64,000 bases of DNA from Trueperella abortisuis (GCF_030811095.1 NZ_JAUSQL010000001.1:310001-374000), one strand, 5' to 3'. Shown: positions 17,805-26,845, counted from the first letter of the stretch. Made by a program: numbers and translations. The notes: generated by a model from the letters alone, not told the origin.

Positions 17805-18746
17805 ATGATGAGAAAGACAGATGTATCAGATTCATCTGTTCCGTCTGCAGGGCTAAGAGAACGGTTCAAGGCGATTAGCTGGACGGGTATAGCATTCGTT
17901 GCTCCCTCAGTAATCATCGTTGTGCTGTTACTCTTCTACCCGCTGGGATCATCGATCTTTTACTCATTCACGAACAAGCACCTGTTTAAGCCGAACTACG
18001 AGTTCGTCTTCTTCGATAACTTCGTGACGTTGCTAAAGGATCCACTGTTCTGGCGCGCTTTCGGAACATCAATCAAATGGACCGCCTTGTCCATTGTGGG
18101 TCAGCTGGGCCTCGGTTTCGCACTTGCCATGGCCTTGGACCGGATTCGCCACATGTCGAGCGTATTTAGAACCTTGCTGATCGTCCCTTGGGCGTTCCCC
18201 GCGGTCATTATCGGTTTTGGCTGGAAGTGGATCCTCAACGACGTCTACGGCTTCCTTCCGAATGCCCTGCATGACATGGGGATCACGGATGGCCTAGTTG
18301 CCCTGTTGTCGAACCCGTCGACAGCCTTCTGGGTTGTTTTGATGATCAATATCTGGTTTGGGACGCCGCTCTTCATGGTCAATATCTTGTCCGCGTTGAA
18401 GACAGTGCCGCATGACCAGATTGAGGCTGTGACAGTCGATGGTGCTAATGCGTTCCAACGTTTTGGCTATATTACGCTTCATCACATTAGGTCTGTGATC
18501 GGCCTGCTTGTTGTCCTGAGGACAATCTGGGTCTTCAATAACTTTGATCTCTTGTTCCTCCTGACGGGCGGTGGGCCTGGCGATCAAACGACTACGTTGC
18601 CCATTTTTGCTTACAGAACAGGATGGGGACTTAAGCAGCTAGGAATGGCGTCGGCCGTGACCATTCTGCTGCTGGTCTTCTTGCTTGCTCTCGCAACGCT
18701 GCTATTCAAGATCATTAGGCGCTGGGATAAGGAGGACGGTCTATAA
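17805..18746 (+). CDS. Carbohydrate ABC transporter permease (MalF/UgpA type)
   Basis: 313 residues; ATG 17808 is an equally possible start. Six predicted membrane helices, the first near residue 27 (GIAFVAPSVIIVVLLLFYPL). The EAA loop that contacts the ATPase is DQIEAVTVDGANAFQRFGYI, near residues 205-224. It begins 8 bases after the binding-protein stop and overlaps the next permease, so it belongs to the same operon. With the binding protein disrupted the importer is probably non-functional unless another binding protein supplies it. Codon use is less GC-rich than in the core. Confidence 0.92.
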   Translation: MMRKTDVSDSSVPSAGLRERFKAISWTGIAFVAPSVIIVVLLLFYPLGSSIFYSFTNKHLFKPNYEFVFFDNFVTLLKDPLFWRAFGTSIKWTALSIVGQLGLGFALAMALDRIRHMSSVFRTLLIVPWAFPAVIIGFGWKWILNDVYGFLPNALHDMGITDGLVALLSNPSTAFWVVLMINIWFGTPLFMVNILSALKTVPHDQIEAVTVDGANAFQRFGYITLHHIRSVIGLLVVLRTIWVFNNFDLLFLLTGGGPGDQTTTLPIFAYRTGWGLKQLGMASAVTILLLVFLLALATLLFKIIRRWDKEDGL

Positions 18747-19582
18747 TGCATGGCTTGACTAAGCGGAGGCTAATAACACTGTGCGCGTATGTGTTCTTGA
18801 TCGTCATTTCTGTCATCTTCGTCTTTCCGCTCGTTTGGATCATCTTTTCGAGTTTCAAGTCTGGCGTGGATCTCTCGTCGAGTCCTACAGCGCTGTTTCC
18901 GAAGCACTTCACTTTCGAAAACTACTCGAAGGTGTTGTTCGAGATGGGATTCCTTACCAACCTTAAGAACTCATTGATTGTCTCGACGCTGACGACAGTG
19001 CTTGCTGTGGTCATTTCCTGCTTCGGTGCGTACGGCATTGTTCGTTACTTTCCCAACGTCGGACGCAAAATCACGCGCGTTCTCATCACAACGTACATGT
19101 TTCCCCCGATTCTCTTGGCGGTTCCCTACTCCATGGTGTTAGCCAAGCTGAACCTGGTGAATTCGTTTGCTGGGTTGGTCTTGGTGTATCTTTCCTTCTC
19201 TATCCCGTACGCGCTGTGGATGCTGGTTGGGTTCTACCAGACAGTGCCGTTAGAGATTGAGGAGGCTGCTGCGGTTGACGGTGCGAGCAAGCTGCATATC
19301 TTTGCTCGGATTTCGACGCCCATCGTTATTCCGGGAATTGTGGCGACGACGATCTATACCTTCATCAATGCGTTTAATGAGTTCCTCTACGCCCTCCTCT
19401 TTATGTCATCCTCGGAGAAAATGCCAGTTTCGGTTGGCCTTTACTCTCTGACGGGTACCGAGGTTTTGGATTGGGGCGCACTGATGGCTGCATCTACATG
19501 CGTTGTGGTTCCCTCGGTCATCATCTTCATGTTTATTCAAAAGTACATCGCCGCAGGTCTCACTGAAGGTTCTGTTAAGTAG
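18746..19582 (+). CDS. Carbohydrate ABC transporter permease (MalG/UgpE type)
   Basis: 278 residues, start ATG overlapping the preceding stop (TAATG). Six membrane helices from LCAYVFLIVISVIFVFPLVW on. The EAA loop EIEEAAAVDGASKLHIFARI is near residues 170-190, and the C-terminus (FIQKYIAAGLTEGSVK) is the classic end of MalG-type permeases. Forms the transmembrane heterodimer with the product at 17805-18746. No ATPase gene lies in the cluster; the MsmK/UgpC-type ATPase at 22244-23425 is the obvious candidate partner. Confidence 0.93.
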   Translation: MHGLTKRRLITLCAYVFLIVISVIFVFPLVWIIFSSFKSGVDLSSSPTALFPKHFTFENYSKVLFEMGFLTNLKNSLIVSTLTTVLAVVISCFGAYGIVRYFPNVGRKITRVLITTYMFPPILLAVPYSMVLAKLNLVNSFAGLVLVYLSFSIPYALWMLVGFYQTVPLEIEEAAAVDGASKLHIFARISTPIVIPGIVATTIYTFINAFNEFLYALLFMSSSEKMPVSVGLYSLTGTEVLDWGALMAASTCVVVPSVIIFMFIQKYIAAGLTEGSVK

Positions 19583-19627
19583 CCTGCGTTTCGCGAAGAT
19601 CAAGTCTCAATAATGAAAGGTAATTCA

Positions 19628-20731
19628 ATGCTAGTGAACTATGGAATCGTAGGGTCAGGTTACTTCGGTGCAACGCTAGGCCGAGCACTTAACGCGCTCG
19701 ACGGAGCGAAGATCGTCGGTATTTATGATCCTGAAAACGCGAAACGGCCGGCCGCCGAATTCGGGGCGGAGGTCTTTGACTCGATGGAGGAACTCGTCAA
19801 CGATCCACGGATTGACGCAGTTATCGTGGCATCTCCCAATGGAAAGCATGTTGAACCCGTTGTGGAGGCAGCGCGTGCTGGGAAGGCCGTTTTTTCTGAG
19901 AAGCCGATCGCGCTTAGCTACGCGGACTGTAAGACGATGGTTGATGCGGCTCGCGACAACAATGTGTTCTTCATGGCTGGCCATGTCATGAATTTCATGA
20001 ACGGTGTTCGGCTCGCCAAGAAGATTATTGAGGAGGGGGAGCTGGGTAAGGTCCTATTCATTCGTGCTGTACGTGTTGGATGGGAGGAAATACAACCCTC
20101 TGTTTCGTGGAAGAAAATCCGTGAGTTATCTGGCGGGCATCTTTACCACCACATCCACGAACTCGACTGTGTGCAGTCCATACTTGGGCCGGCGCAGTAC
20201 GCAACGATGATTGGAGGGAATGTCGCCCATCGTGGTGAAGGTTTTGGGGATGAGGATGACATGCTTCTCATCCAACTTCAGTTCGAATCAGGCGCCTTTG
20301 CAACCCTCGAGTACGGCTCGGCATTCCGCTGGCCTGAGCACAGCGTTCTAATCCAAGGAGAGAAGGGCGCGGTGAAGATCGACCTGCAGGATGTGGGCGT
20401 GACGGTTCGGATCGGTGGCTCTGAGAAGAGGTACTTGCTACACCGGAACGAAGAGGAAGATCGTCAGCGTGCGGACATTTATGCGAATTCGGCCATGGAT
20501 GGCGCCATTCAGTACGGGAACCCCGACAAGACGCCGCCTTTGTGGCTTGCCGGAATTGTAGAGGAAGAGATGAAGTACTTCCACGGCCTGATGCAGGGTG
20601 AACCGGTGCTGGAGGAGTTCGCAAAGCTCTCGGACGGTACTGCTGCGATGGAAGCTATCGCGACGGCCGATGCTTGCACTCTTTCAAAGGCGGAGAATAG
20701 GAAAGTCTCTATTGCAGAAATCGTGCGCTAG
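19628..20731 (+). CDS. Gfo/Idh/MocA-family oxidoreductase (copy 2)
   Basis: 367 residues from ATG 19628, which has GAAAGG at 7 bases and aligns with the start of copy 1; the in-frame ATG 19613 adds five residues. It carries the same motifs as copy 1: YGIVGSGYFGATLGRAL, FSEKPIALSYADC with EKP, GHVMNFMNGVRLAKK and YHHIHELDCVQSILGPA. Differences are mostly conservative, but codon use is AT-richer, in line with the permease genes, so this copy probably came with the transport locus. Likely oxidises or reduces the imported sugar. A terminator follows at 20780. Confidence 0.87.
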   Translation: MLVNYGIVGSGYFGATLGRALNALDGAKIVGIYDPENAKRPAAEFGAEVFDSMEELVNDPRIDAVIVASPNGKHVEPVVEAARAGKAVFSEKPIALSYADCKTMVDAARDNNVFFMAGHVMNFMNGVRLAKKIIEEGELGKVLFIRAVRVGWEEIQPSVSWKKIRELSGGHLYHHIHELDCVQSILGPAQYATMIGGNVAHRGEGFGDEDDMLLIQLQFESGAFATLEYGSAFRWPEHSVLIQGEKGAVKIDLQDVGVTVRIGGSEKRYLLHRNEEEDRQRADIYANSAMDGAIQYGNPDKTPPLWLAGIVEEEMKYFHGLMQGEPVLEEFAKLSDGTAAMEAIATADACTLSKAENRKVSIAEIVR

Positions 20732-20779
20732 TTTTCGGGTTGCTAGTGCGAGGCCCTGATCTATTGGATTCTGGGGTCC

Positions 20780-20836
20780 AAGATGCTTGTTGTGCGACAC
20801 GTACCCCTCTTCAACGTGAAACACAACAAGCATCTT
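20780..20836. terminator. Bidirectional terminator between convergent genes
   Basis: Perfect 15-base arms AAGATGCTTGTTGTG (20780-20794) and the reverse complement (20822-20836) with a 27-base loop; Ts follow on the plus strand. It separates the oxidoreductase from the convergent DUF4032 gene. Confidence 0.75.
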
Positions 20837-20858
20837 TTTGTGCCCCACAACATGAAGG

Positions 20859-22130
20859 TTAGTCGCCGAAGATTGTCCCGACCTCGAATTCCTCGGTGGC
20901 GGGCCCGTCGGCGTCGCGGCCGATGAATTGGGATTCGTCGCGGCGGTGCGTCAAGACCTCCCGCACGTAGGAGTGGACGGCCTCAGGCATGGGCACGTCG
21001 CGGTTTTCGCGCTCGGACATGAACCAGCGATGCTCGAGGATCTCGTGGAAGAGCTGGGCAGGCTGAAGTTTGGCGCGTAGCTCGGGTGGAACGGCCTGGA
21101 TCGTGGGCTCGTAGACGTTAGTCATCCATTCGTGTGCGACGATCTCGAGCGGGTAGCCGGACTTGCCGGTGTAGGTGCGGTAGGACTCCATGTCGTTGAC
21201 GAGTCGGCGCGCCTGCTTTTCCTCCACATCGAGGCCGGTCAGTCGCATGAGCTTGCGCGAGTAGTGGCCGAGGTCCACCACTTTGGGCTGGATGGAGATG
21301 GAGGTGCCGTTGATGTCGGTGGACATGGCGAGCTCGCCCACCTCGAAGCCGAGGTCGTTCAGGCGGCGGATGCGGGCGTCGACGCGCCAGCGCTCGGACC
21401 GGTCGAAGGATTCCTCGCCGGTGAGCTCGTTCCACAGTTCGAGGTAGCGCTCCTCGAAGCGGTTGCCTACCGCGATGGCGTCGAATTCGGGGTCGAGGAT
21501 GGATCCTGCCTGCAGGTCCATGAGCTCGCCGATGATGTTGACGCGGGCGACGTCGATGTCGTAGTTGCGCTTCTTCTCGGACAGGTTGTCTTCGAGTTCG
21601 CCGGTTTCGGCATCCACCAGGTAGGCCGAAAACTCGCCGGCGTCGCGCCGGAAGAGGGCGTTGGATAGTGAGACGTCGCCCCAGTAGAAGCCGAGGAGGT
21701 GCAGGCGGACCATGAGCACGGCGAGCGCGTCGATAAGGCGCTGGACGGTGTCGAAGCGCATGGAGGCCTGCCCGAAGAGGGAACGGTAGGGCAGGGAGAA
21801 GGGGAGGTGGAGGGTGACGAGCGCGGCGTTGAGGGGTTCACCGTTGTCATCGAAGCGGCCGGTGATGACGGCGAGTGGCTCGACGCAGGGCGCGTCGAGG
21901 CGGTTGAGGTCGCGCAGGGTCTCGTATTCGTGGTGGGCGACGCTCTCCCCGATTTCCTTGACCGCCACCACCTTGCCTTCGAGGTGGGCGAAGCGGACGA
22001 TGTGGCGGGAGATGCCGCGGGGGAGGGCGGCGATGATGGAGGTGGGCCATTCCTCGAGCGGCACGTTCCACGGCAGGTCCAAAAGCGCGGGTTCCACCTG
22101 CGCTGACGTGATCTGCAGCGACTTGATCAC
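20859..22130 (-). CDS. DUF4032 (LPS-kinase-like) protein
   Basis: 423 residues of the actinobacterial DUF4032 family. The N-terminal half has a kinase-like fold: VVAVKEIGESVAHHEYETLR (Lys and Glu of the small lobe), LLGFYWGDVSLSNALFRRDA in the position of the catalytic loop, and AYLVDAETGELED in that of the metal-binding loop. The C-terminal half holds the conserved KLMRLTGLDVEEKQARRLVN and LFHEILEHRWFMSERENRDV. Family function is not established; the fold suggests phosphotransfer. The gene stands alone, with terminators on both sides. Confidence 0.85.
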   Translation of the reverse strand: MIKSLQITSAQVEPALLDLPWNVPLEEWPTSIIAALPRGISRHIVRFAHLEGKVVAVKEIGESVAHHEYETLRDLNRLDAPCVEPLAVITGRFDDNGEPLNAALVTLHLPFSLPYRSLFGQASMRFDTVQRLIDALAVLMVRLHLLGFYWGDVSLSNALFRRDAGEFSAYLVDAETGELEDNLSEKKRNYDIDVARVNIIGELMDLQAGSILDPEFDAIAVGNRFEERYLELWNELTGEESFDRSERWRVDARIRRLNDLGFEVGELAMSTDINGTSISIQPKVVDLGHYSRKLMRLTGLDVEEKQARRLVNDMESYRTYTGKSGYPLEIVAHEWMTNVYEPTIQAVPPELRAKLQPAQLFHEILEHRWFMSERENRDVPMPEAVHSYVREVLTHRRDESQFIGRDADGPATEEFEVGTIFGD

Positions 22131-22186
22131 CTGTTCTTCTCCTGCCTCTGGCCGTTACGTGCGTGGCTTAGTTTAGCGCAGAAATA

Positions 22187-22230
22187 AACGACGCCGGGGC
22201 GTGGGTTGCGGCCTGAGCCCCGGCGTCGTT
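22187..22230. terminator. Terminator after the ABC ATPase gene
   Basis: Perfect 14-base arms AACGACGCCGGGGC (22187-22200) and complement (22217-22230), 16-base loop, and a T-rich TTTATTT on the minus-strand side. Ends the ATPase transcript. Confidence 0.75.
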
Positions 22231-22243
22231 CATCTAGCGGGTG

Positions 22244-23425
22244 TTAGTCCTCGATTCGGACCGGAGCGGCGTCGTTGTCCACGTTCCCCATCGCGGGCTT
22301 GTGAACGGAGCTGTCGATCCGCTCGCCAGTGGAGGTGGAGAAGAAGTGGGTGTGCTCAGCCTTGGGCTTGAGGTAGACGACGTCGCCGGCCTTGGGCACG
22401 TCGTACGGCTCGATGCGCACGACCATCGTCTCGGACTGGTCGCCGGAGCCGAAGTTGGAGTTCTCGCGCTCCGCGCCGACGACCGTGCCGTAGACGTAGG
22501 CGTCCGACCCGAGGGACTCGACGAAGGTGACCTTCACCGGGATGCCACCCTCGCCAGCGCCGGCCATCTCGAGGGCCTCGGGGCGCAGGCCGACGGTGAG
22601 CGAGCCGTCCGCGCGGGCGGCGGCGAGCACGTCGGCCGGGAGGGTGAAGCGGGCGTCGCCGAAGACGGCGTCGTTCCCGTCGATGCGCCAGGTGCCGAGG
22701 TTCATGGCCGGGGAGCCGATGAAGCCGGCGACGAAGGCGTTGGCCGGGCGGGAGAACATCTCAGCCGGGGAGGCGACCTGCTGGAGGATGCCGTCCTTGA
22801 GGACCGCGATGCGGTCGCCCATGGTGAGGGCCTCGGTCTGGTCGTGGGTGACATACACGGTGGTGACGCCGAGCGAGCGCTGCAGCGACGCGATCTGGGT
22901 GCGGGTCTGAACGCGGAGCTTCGCGTCGAGGTTCGACAGCGGCTCGTCCATGAGGAAGACCTGCGGCTTACGGACGATCGCGCGGCCCATGGCAACGCGC
23001 TGGCGCTGGCCGCCGGAGAGGGCCTTCGGCTTGCGGTCGAGGTACTCGGTCAGATCGAGGATCTTGGCTGCTTCCTCCACGCGCTTGCGGATAACGTCCT
23101 TATCCTCGCCCGCGATCTTCAGGGCGAAGCCCATGTTGTCTGCAACCGTCATGTGCGGGTAGAGGGCGTAGTTCTGGAACACCATCGCGATGTCGCGATC
23201 CTTGGGGGAGATGTCGGTGACATCGCGGTCGCCAATGAAGATTCGGCCAGAGTTCACGTCTTCCAGGCCTGCGAGCATGCGCAGCGAGGTGGACTTGCCA
23301 CATCCGGACGGGCCAACGAGGACGAGGAATTCGCCGTCCTTGATCTCGAGGTTGAGTGAATCAACTGCGGGGGTGGTTGCGCCGGGGTAGATGCGCGTAG
23401 CGTTATTGAATGTAACAGTCGCCAT
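22244..23425 (-). CDS. Carbohydrate ABC transporter ATP-binding protein (MsmK/UgpC type)
   Basis: 393 residues. Walker A GPSGCGKSTS near 37-46, Q-loop in VFQNYALYPHMTV, signature LSGGQRQRVAMGRAIV near 135, Walker B FLMDEPLSNLD, switch His in YVTHDQTEALTMGD. The C-terminal third is the regulatory TOBE/OB domain (VGLRPEALEM). Such ATPases commonly serve several sugar importers whose clusters lack their own, which fits the permease pair at 17805-19582. Monocistronic, with a terminator downstream and an inverted repeat (23478-23499) in its promoter region. Confidence 0.93.
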   Translation of the reverse strand: MATVTFNNATRIYPGATTPAVDSLNLEIKDGEFLVLVGPSGCGKSTSLRMLAGLEDVNSGRIFIGDRDVTDISPKDRDIAMVFQNYALYPHMTVADNMGFALKIAGEDKDVIRKRVEEAAKILDLTEYLDRKPKALSGGQRQRVAMGRAIVRKPQVFLMDEPLSNLDAKLRVQTRTQIASLQRSLGVTTVYVTHDQTEALTMGDRIAVLKDGILQQVASPAEMFSRPANAFVAGFIGSPAMNLGTWRIDGNDAVFGDARFTLPADVLAAARADGSLTVGLRPEALEMAGAGEGGIPVKVTFVESLGSDAYVYGTVVGAERENSNFGSGDQSETMVVRIEPYDVPKAGDVVYLKPKAEHTHFFSTSTGERIDSSVHKPAMGNVDNDAAPVRIED

Positions 23426-23477
23426 TATTCATGGTCCCTTCACCGGCAGGTACGTGCCGGACGATCCGTCGTGAAAG

Positions 23478-23499
23478 GTGTCAGTGTCAACTCTGACAC
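23478..23499. promoter_or_regulatory. Inverted repeat between ATPase and kinase genes
   Basis: GTGTCAG and CTGACAC with 8 bases between them lie 53 bases upstream of the ATPase start and 118 bases before the kinase start. A regulator site is plausible; no regulator can be assigned. Confidence 0.3.
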
Positions 23500-23616
23500 G
23501 ATGCCAACATCTGCGTTAGCATCCCTCCTATCTTGCCACATTTCCTTCGCTGTAGGATGCTTTTGTGACGTACTTGTAAGACAGGGATGAGGGCACGAGA
23601 GCGAAAAGGGGGTGGC

Positions 23617-25437
23617 ATGAGGCAGCGGTCGATGATCGGCGGATACCGCATCGTGAAGAAGATCGGGGCGGGCGGGATGTCGTTCGTGTACAAGGCGGTT
23701 GACGCCGACGGGCGCGACGTCGCCCTCAAGCTCCTGCACCCCGAGCTGGCGGCCGACCCCCGGTCGCGCGAGCGCCTGCGCCGTGAGGTGGCGATGCTGC
23801 AGCGCGTGCGGGGGAAGTATGTGGCGCGGATTCTTGATGCCGAGACGGACGAGGATGAGATTTTCCTTGTCACGGAGCTGATCGACGGGCCCACCCTGGA
23901 TCAGGATGTTCGCGACTCGGGCCGCTACGAGGGGGCGGATCTTGTGGAGCTGGGGCAGGAGCTTGCGGCGGCGCTTGAGTCAATTCACGCCCAGGGGGTC
24001 CTGCATCGTGACCTCAAGCCTTCGAACGTGATGATGGGGGAGGATGGGCCGGTGCTCATTGATTTCGGGATCGCCCAGCTTGGCGATGACCTGCGCATGA
24101 CCCAGACCGGCGCACTCACTCACACCCCCGGATTTTGCGACCCGGTGGTGGTGCGCGGGGCGGAACCCGACGTCGACGCCGATTGGTGGGCTCTCGCAGC
24201 TGTCCTTGCCTTCGCCGCGACGGGCCAGGCGCCCTTCGGGGTGGGCAACTCGCCGGCGGTGATGCACCGGGTGCTGGTGGGGGATGCGGACCTGCCGGGG
24301 CTGTCGCCGGAGGTGGAGCGGGCGTTCCGGGCGGCGTTGGCGCCGCGGCGAGAGGAACGGATTGGGTTTTCGCGCCTGATGTCCGTGGTGGGCGGGGCGA
24401 TGTACGACGACGCCGCCGCGCCGACCTTCGAGCCTCCGGTCACGGCGCCGACCTTTGCGCCACCGGTTGCGCCGCCGTCCTACGAGCCGGCGGCGGGCGG
24501 CGTGTTCGGGGCTGGTGACGTCACGGAGGAATACGGCGGGCCGGGCAGCGAGGGCACGGGTGAGGATGACGCGGCGGAGACGATCGTTGATGCGGGGGCA
24601 ACCCACACGGTCCCGCTCGCCGGAGCTGCCGGCTATGTCGGCGCGGCCTACTCGGAAGCTGAGCGGCCGGCGTCGTCTGAGCCCCTGGGGCGGGAGCCGA
24701 TCGACGCGACCGTGCCGCTGCCGGTCGCTATCCAGCCGGGAGCGCGGTACGTGGGTGGCGAACCGATGGGCGAAGGCCCCTCTCTCGCGCGCACGTCAGT
24801 ATTCGAACGGATGTCGACGTGCGAGCCGGTTCCCGCCGGGCCGACGCCGCCCGCCGACTTTGGCGGCTACGGCGGCTACCGCACTGGCCCTCTCCCCGCC
24901 TGGGCTGCCCGGCCGCGAAAGGCGAGGCTTCAGGTGTGGGCCGCCTCGGTCGTCGTCGGGCTGTTTGCCCTGGTGTGGCCGGTGACGACCGCGGTGGTGG
25001 TGGCGGCGCTCGTCGTGTTGCTGTCGTGGCTGGGCGGCGCGCACATCGACCTGCGTGAGCGGCGGATGCGAGCCGGTGGGCCGCAGCCAAACGACGTGAT
25101 GGGCGCGGTGCTGCGCTCGCCGCTGACGCTGATGGGAGCGCTGGGGCGCAGTGCCGTCTCGGTGGGGGTAGGTGTTGGAATCGGCTGGCTGACGTGGACG
25201 TTCCTTCCCCTGCTCGGGGCGTTACCGGAGGCGAGCGTGCAGGCGGTGGGGGTGTACGCGGGCGTCGTCGTCGCGTGGTTCGTGGGGACGAACGCGAACG
25301 GGCGCGAGGGGGTGAGGTACCTCATGGAAGGCATTGCGCCGACAGGCGGGTACCGATTCTTCTGGTTTGCGATTACGCTGTTAGTTGCGCTCGCCGCGGG
25401 CGTAGTTGTCAGCGAGGCTCACACCCCGATAGTTTAG
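23617..25437 (+). CDS. Membrane-bound Ser/Thr protein kinase (PknB-like)
   Basis: 606 residues from ATG 23617, preceded by AGGGGG at 5 bases; an ATG 30 bases upstream is less well placed. Kinase domain to about residue 260: glycine loop KIGAGGMSFVYKA, Lys38 in VALKLL, catalytic loop HRDLKPSN (130-137), DFG at 149-151. A variable Pro/Ala/Glu-rich linker with repeated AP-TF-PP patterns follows, then a C-terminal region with four or five hydrophobic helices (VWAASVVVGLFALVWPVTTA, YRFFWFAITLLVALAAGVVV). There are no PASTA domains, so it is not the canonical PknB that senses cell-wall fragments. The target is unknown. Confidence 0.9.
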   Translation: MRQRSMIGGYRIVKKIGAGGMSFVYKAVDADGRDVALKLLHPELAADPRSRERLRREVAMLQRVRGKYVARILDAETDEDEIFLVTELIDGPTLDQDVRDSGRYEGADLVELGQELAAALESIHAQGVLHRDLKPSNVMMGEDGPVLIDFGIAQLGDDLRMTQTGALTHTPGFCDPVVVRGAEPDVDADWWALAAVLAFAATGQAPFGVGNSPAVMHRVLVGDADLPGLSPEVERAFRAALAPRREERIGFSRLMSVVGGAMYDDAAAPTFEPPVTAPTFAPPVAPPSYEPAAGGVFGAGDVTEEYGGPGSEGTGEDDAAETIVDAGATHTVPLAGAAGYVGAAYSEAERPASSEPLGREPIDATVPLPVAIQPGARYVGGEPMGEGPSLARTSVFERMSTCEPVPAGPTPPADFGGYGGYRTGPLPAWAARPRKARLQVWAASVVVGLFALVWPVTTAVVVAALVVLLSWLGGAHIDLRERRMRAGGPQPNDVMGAVLRSPLTLMGALGRSAVSVGVGVGIGWLTWTFLPLLGALPEASVQAVGVYAGVVVAWFVGTNANGREGVRYLMEGIAPTGGYRFFWFAITLLVALAAGVVVSEAHTPIV

Positions 25438-25502
25438 AGTTCAATGAGTGGTGAGTTTTCGCTGCTCCATGGTTGACCGCGAAACTGTTCGAAAGAGGAA
25501 CA

Positions 25503-26330
25503 ATGGCAACAAAGAATAACGCACAGAGCGTTTCGAAGAAGGAGCGACGCGAGGCGGCGCGTGAAAAGGCGCGCATCCTGCGGGAGCAAGAAGCCAAGAG
25601 GGCGCGGCGTAACAAGGTGCTCATGATTGGTGGAATTGTCCTCGTGCTCGCGCTTGTTGCCTTCGCCGTCTTGCAGATTGTCGGCAAGGGCTCCAAGGCT
25701 AATACGGGCGACTACGAGGGCACCGCACGCCCGGCCGCGCTCGCCAACATTACCGATGACTACGGGATTGACGTCAATGCGGCCGGCGTGGCCGGCAAGG
25801 TAGTGGATGGTGCCGGCGTCTTCTCCGTGTACTCCGACTACACGTGCTCCGGTTGCATCAACCTCGAGTCGAAGTACGCCGACACCTACCACAGCCGCGC
25901 CAACGCCGGCGAGCTCTCCGTCCGTCTTTATCCGGTAGCCACGCTCAACAACTCGGTGTCCGATAACGGGGCCGCGGCCATGTTCTATGTTGCCACGTAC
26001 GCGCCCGAGCAGGCGTGGGCGTACAACGACGCACTCTTCAAGCGCACCGCGGAAGCGGTCACGGGTGGTGGTAGCGCACCGACGCTGGCCGAGTTCGCTG
26101 ACATTGCCAAGAGCGTGGGCGTTCCCGACGACGTGGTGAAGGACCTGCCCGCCTCTGTCGATTCCGAGGCGTGGAGGGACGTGGCAAAGGCTGCCACCGC
26201 GTCCTTCCGCGACAAGGGCTACACCGCCACGCCGACCCTCGAGGTTAACGGCACGGAGGACGATTCCTGGCTGAAGGAGGGAGACGTCGACTCCGTGATC
26301 CAGGCGGCGGTCGATGCCGGCGCTAAGTAG
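25503..26330 (+). CDS. Membrane-anchored DsbA-like thioredoxin-fold protein
   Basis: 275 residues from ATG 25503 (GAGGAA just upstream). A lysine/arginine-rich cytoplasmic N-terminus (KKERREAAREKARILREQ) leads into one helix (MIGGIVLVLALVAFAVLQIV, about 40-60); the rest is extracellular. VYSDYTCSGCINLESKY contains a CxxC (CSGC) active site and TPTLEVNG the cis-Pro loop of DsbA/DSBA-like oxidoreductases. Actinobacterial homologues act in oxidative folding of exported proteins. Codes alone; a hairpin terminator follows at 26423. Confidence 0.9.
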   Translation: MATKNNAQSVSKKERREAAREKARILREQEAKRARRNKVLMIGGIVLVLALVAFAVLQIVGKGSKANTGDYEGTARPAALANITDDYGIDVNAAGVAGKVVDGAGVFSVYSDYTCSGCINLESKYADTYHSRANAGELSVRLYPVATLNNSVSDNGAAAMFYVATYAPEQAWAYNDALFKRTAEAVTGGGSAPTLAEFADIAKSVGVPDDVVKDLPASVDSEAWRDVAKAATASFRDKGYTATPTLEVNGTEDDSWLKEGDVDSVIQAAVDAGAK

Positions 26331-26422
26331 GCCGCTAAGAATGCTTGGGCGTAGCCGGGTGGATAGGGCTGTGCCGAAGCTGTGCGTGCGGCAAAGGAGG
26401 TAGGCCGCGTGTGAGCTGGCTC

Positions 26423-26453
26423 GGGGCCGCGGGGAGGACATCCCCGCGGCCCC
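26423..26453 (+). terminator. Hairpin after the DsbA-like gene
   Basis: Perfect 13-base GC arms GGGGCCGCGGGGA (26423-26435) and complement (26441-26453) with a 5-base loop. No T tract follows, which is common for actinobacterial terminators. Confidence 0.65.
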
Positions 26454-26537
26454 GTCCGCGTCCCCGGTCCCCGGTGGTTGACTTTGTCAACCGTTGTGGG
26501 AATCTGGCACACTTGGAACATCTGGCCTGCGCCAGAT

Positions 26538-26610
26538 GCCTCCTTAGCTCAGTTGGTAGAGCGCCGCTCTTGTAAAGCGAAGGTCGTCAGTTCGAGTCTG
26601 ACAGGGGGCT
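26538..26610 (+). tRNA. tRNA-Thr (anticodon TGT)
   Basis: 73 bases with a complete cloverleaf: acceptor GCCTCCT pairs with AGGGGGC (one G-T), D arm with AGCTCAGTTGGTAGAGC, anticodon loop CTTGTAA and T arm with the TTCGAGT loop. The CCA end is not encoded. It marks the left boundary of the acquired island, tRNA genes being usual integration targets. Confidence 0.95.
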
Positions 26611-26845
26611 CAGATACTGAGCCAGTCGCGTGTTGTTCCCGCTCGAGCTCAACCAAATCGTCGGAGAGTAACTCGGACACTGGGATGTCCAAGAAAGCGG
26701 CTGTCCGGACGAGGTCAGTTGTCGACCAGCCGACAATCCCGGCGATCTTCTTCGAGGCGCTGGAGCGACTCAGCCCGAAATATTTCCCTAGCTCCGTCTG
26801 CGACTGTCCGCGACGCTTAAGCCAGAGCATGACGCGCTCACCGAC
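26549..26845 (-). pseudogene. XRE-type HTH regulator, 5' end removed by an IS3-family element
   Basis: The frame reads VGERVMLWLKRRGQSQTELG, then KYFGLSRSSASKKIAGIVGW and TAAFLDIPVSELL, a classic phage-type XRE repressor or CI-like HTH of about 80 residues. The element at 26846 has replaced the start codon and a few residues. The C-terminus (PVRLELTTFALQERRSTN) is read from the antisense of tRNA-Thr, so the native end is uncertain. This looks like the tRNA-proximal remnant of an earlier integrated phage or ICE. Confidence 0.7.

Noticed and set aside
22241..23359. 372-codon plus-strand frame opposite the ABC ATPase gene
   Set aside because: Shadow of the ATPase gene; composition (Gly/Asp/His/Val-rich) is typical of an antisense frame.
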